Of a stretch of DNA of 6,908 nucleotides, positions 6,610 through 6,908 are shown in pieces. This stretch comes from an uncultured Erysipelotrichaceae bacterium. Lineage in GTDB: Bacteria; Bacillota_I; Bacilli_A; Erysipelotrichales; Coprobacillaceae. The notes under the pieces were generated by a model. That model was not told the DNA's origin. It saw only the letters and a list, made by a program, of their open reading frames with translations, and did no database searches. Every line of letters begins with the position of its first letter. Within the stretch, counting starts at the first letter, position 1. The translations under genes were made by a program, and so were the position numbers. The stretch is from NCBI GenBank assembly GCA_900544435.1, contig UQVG01000106.1:1-6908 (forward strand), written 5' to 3'.

Positions 6610-6840
6610 ATGAAGAGATTACAAAAATATATAGTGATTTTCGGAACAGCAATGTTATGCGTTAGTTTTAGTACTTGTTCCAAGCAATTAGATTTCGATG
6701 CCAAATCCTACGTCCAATCTTCTCTTGATGCAGAGTATCATGGAACATACGCAGATTATGTGAATCTGATGGAAATCTCAGAAGAGGATACGAAGAAACA
6801 GATAGTGCATATAGTAGAGAAAGTACGAATATTAGATTGA
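6610..6840 (+). CDS. Short putative lipoprotein, probably C-terminally truncated
   Basis: A 76-residue protein with a lipoprotein-like N-terminus: basic start (K2, R3, K6), hydrophobic core (YIVIFGTAMLCVSF, 7-20) and Cys at 23 in FSTC. This is a poor lipobox, since positions -3 and -1 are normally Leu/Val and Gly/Ala/Ser. After it, FDAKSYVQSSLDAEYHGTYADYVNLMEISEED (29-60) resembles the start of the mature part of small Firmicutes lipoproteins of roughly 150-250 residues, with a repeated 'DAxYxGxYxxY' feel. The frame then ends early in KVRILD, stop, so truncation is likely. GAGG at 6598-6601 is 8 nt before the ATG. It starts 18 bp after the preceding broken gene, so they were probably co-transcribed. 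Function is unknown; anchoring at the outer face of the membrane is inferred from the signal. Confidence 0.5.
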   Translation: MKRLQKYIVIFGTAMLCVSFSTCSKQLDFDAKSYVQSSLDAEYHGTYADYVNLMEISEEDTKKQIVHIVEKVRILD

Positions 6841-6908
6841 ATTTTATTAAAAAAATGAATTATATATGTGAACATGAAGATGTAAATGAAAACATATAAA
6901 AAGATAAC
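6841..6908. other. Right-edge stretch with no supported gene
   Basis: AT-rich sequence after the lipoprotein-like gene. An ATG at 6886 is open to the window end (MKTYKKI), but it has no convincing ribosome site and only seven full codons are visible. A 20-codon TTG frame (6837-6899) also exists. Neither can be supported as a gene from what is shown. Confidence 0.4.

Noticed and set aside
6519..6704. Minus-strand 61-codon open frame
   Set aside because: It lies opposite the end of the frameshifted gene and the lipoprotein gene, with no ribosome site or recognisable motif.
6837..6899. Twenty-codon TTG frame at the right edge
   Set aside because: It is too short, with no ribosome site and no recognisable family; mentioned only as a possible shifted continuation of the lipoprotein gene.

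Overview
The window reads as AT-rich chromosomal DNA (about 30% GC by eye) from a low-GC Gram-positive bacterium. Supporting signs are AGGAGG-type ribosome sites, TATAAT/TTGACA promoters, a TRAM-less RlmD-type methyltransferase and a COG0523 GTPase with a clostridial-style sequence. A gut Bacillota of the Erysipelotrichia/Coprobacillaceae kind fits best, but that placement is inference. No rRNA, tRNA, CRISPR array or transposase was seen.

Left part, minus strand (1-2012): a queuosine pair, tgt followed directly by queA. The tgt stop abuts the queA start (TAGATG). queA runs off the left edge and lacks about 50 C-terminal residues. tgt has its own promoter and ribosome site, just downstream of an intrinsic terminator that closes the next unit.

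Middle, minus strand (2087-4127): a two-gene operon of G3E/CobW-type (COG0523) P-loop GTPases. The first is a canonical metallochaperone candidate with the CxCC motif. It carries a 71-residue His/Cys/Asp/Glu-rich insert built from four tandem copies of a 14-residue unit (42 bp in DNA) plus a degenerate tail. The second starts 4 bp later. It keeps a Walker A loop, lacks CxCC, and ends in a domain resembling DUF1980/TIGR03943 (YcgQ-like). Together they suggest handling of a transition metal, most plausibly zinc.

The operon is divergent from an RlmD/TrmA-family 23S rRNA uracil-C5 methyltransferase (4222-5358, plus strand). The 90-bp divergent region is nearly symmetric: both promoters have the same extended -10 (TGTTATAAT), their -35 boxes overlap face to face, and a 7-bp inverted repeat sits at the centre.

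Right part, plus strand (about 5355-6908): an accessory, decaying region that begins right at the stop codon of the methyltransferase gene. In order it holds (a) the N-terminal stub of an unknown protein, (b) in another frame, the orphan C-terminal tip of a probable polymorphic toxin, (c) an intact Imm70-type immunity gene, (d) a long perfect hairpin, (e) a small gene broken by a one-base shift in an A6 run, and (f) a short, apparently truncated lipoprotein gene. It resembles a graveyard of toxin/immunity cassettes with the immunity gene kept. I see no wholly new system. The points most worth a second look are the metal-binding minisatellite, the GTPase-DUF1980 fusion, the symmetric divergent promoter and the toxin remnant with Imm70.
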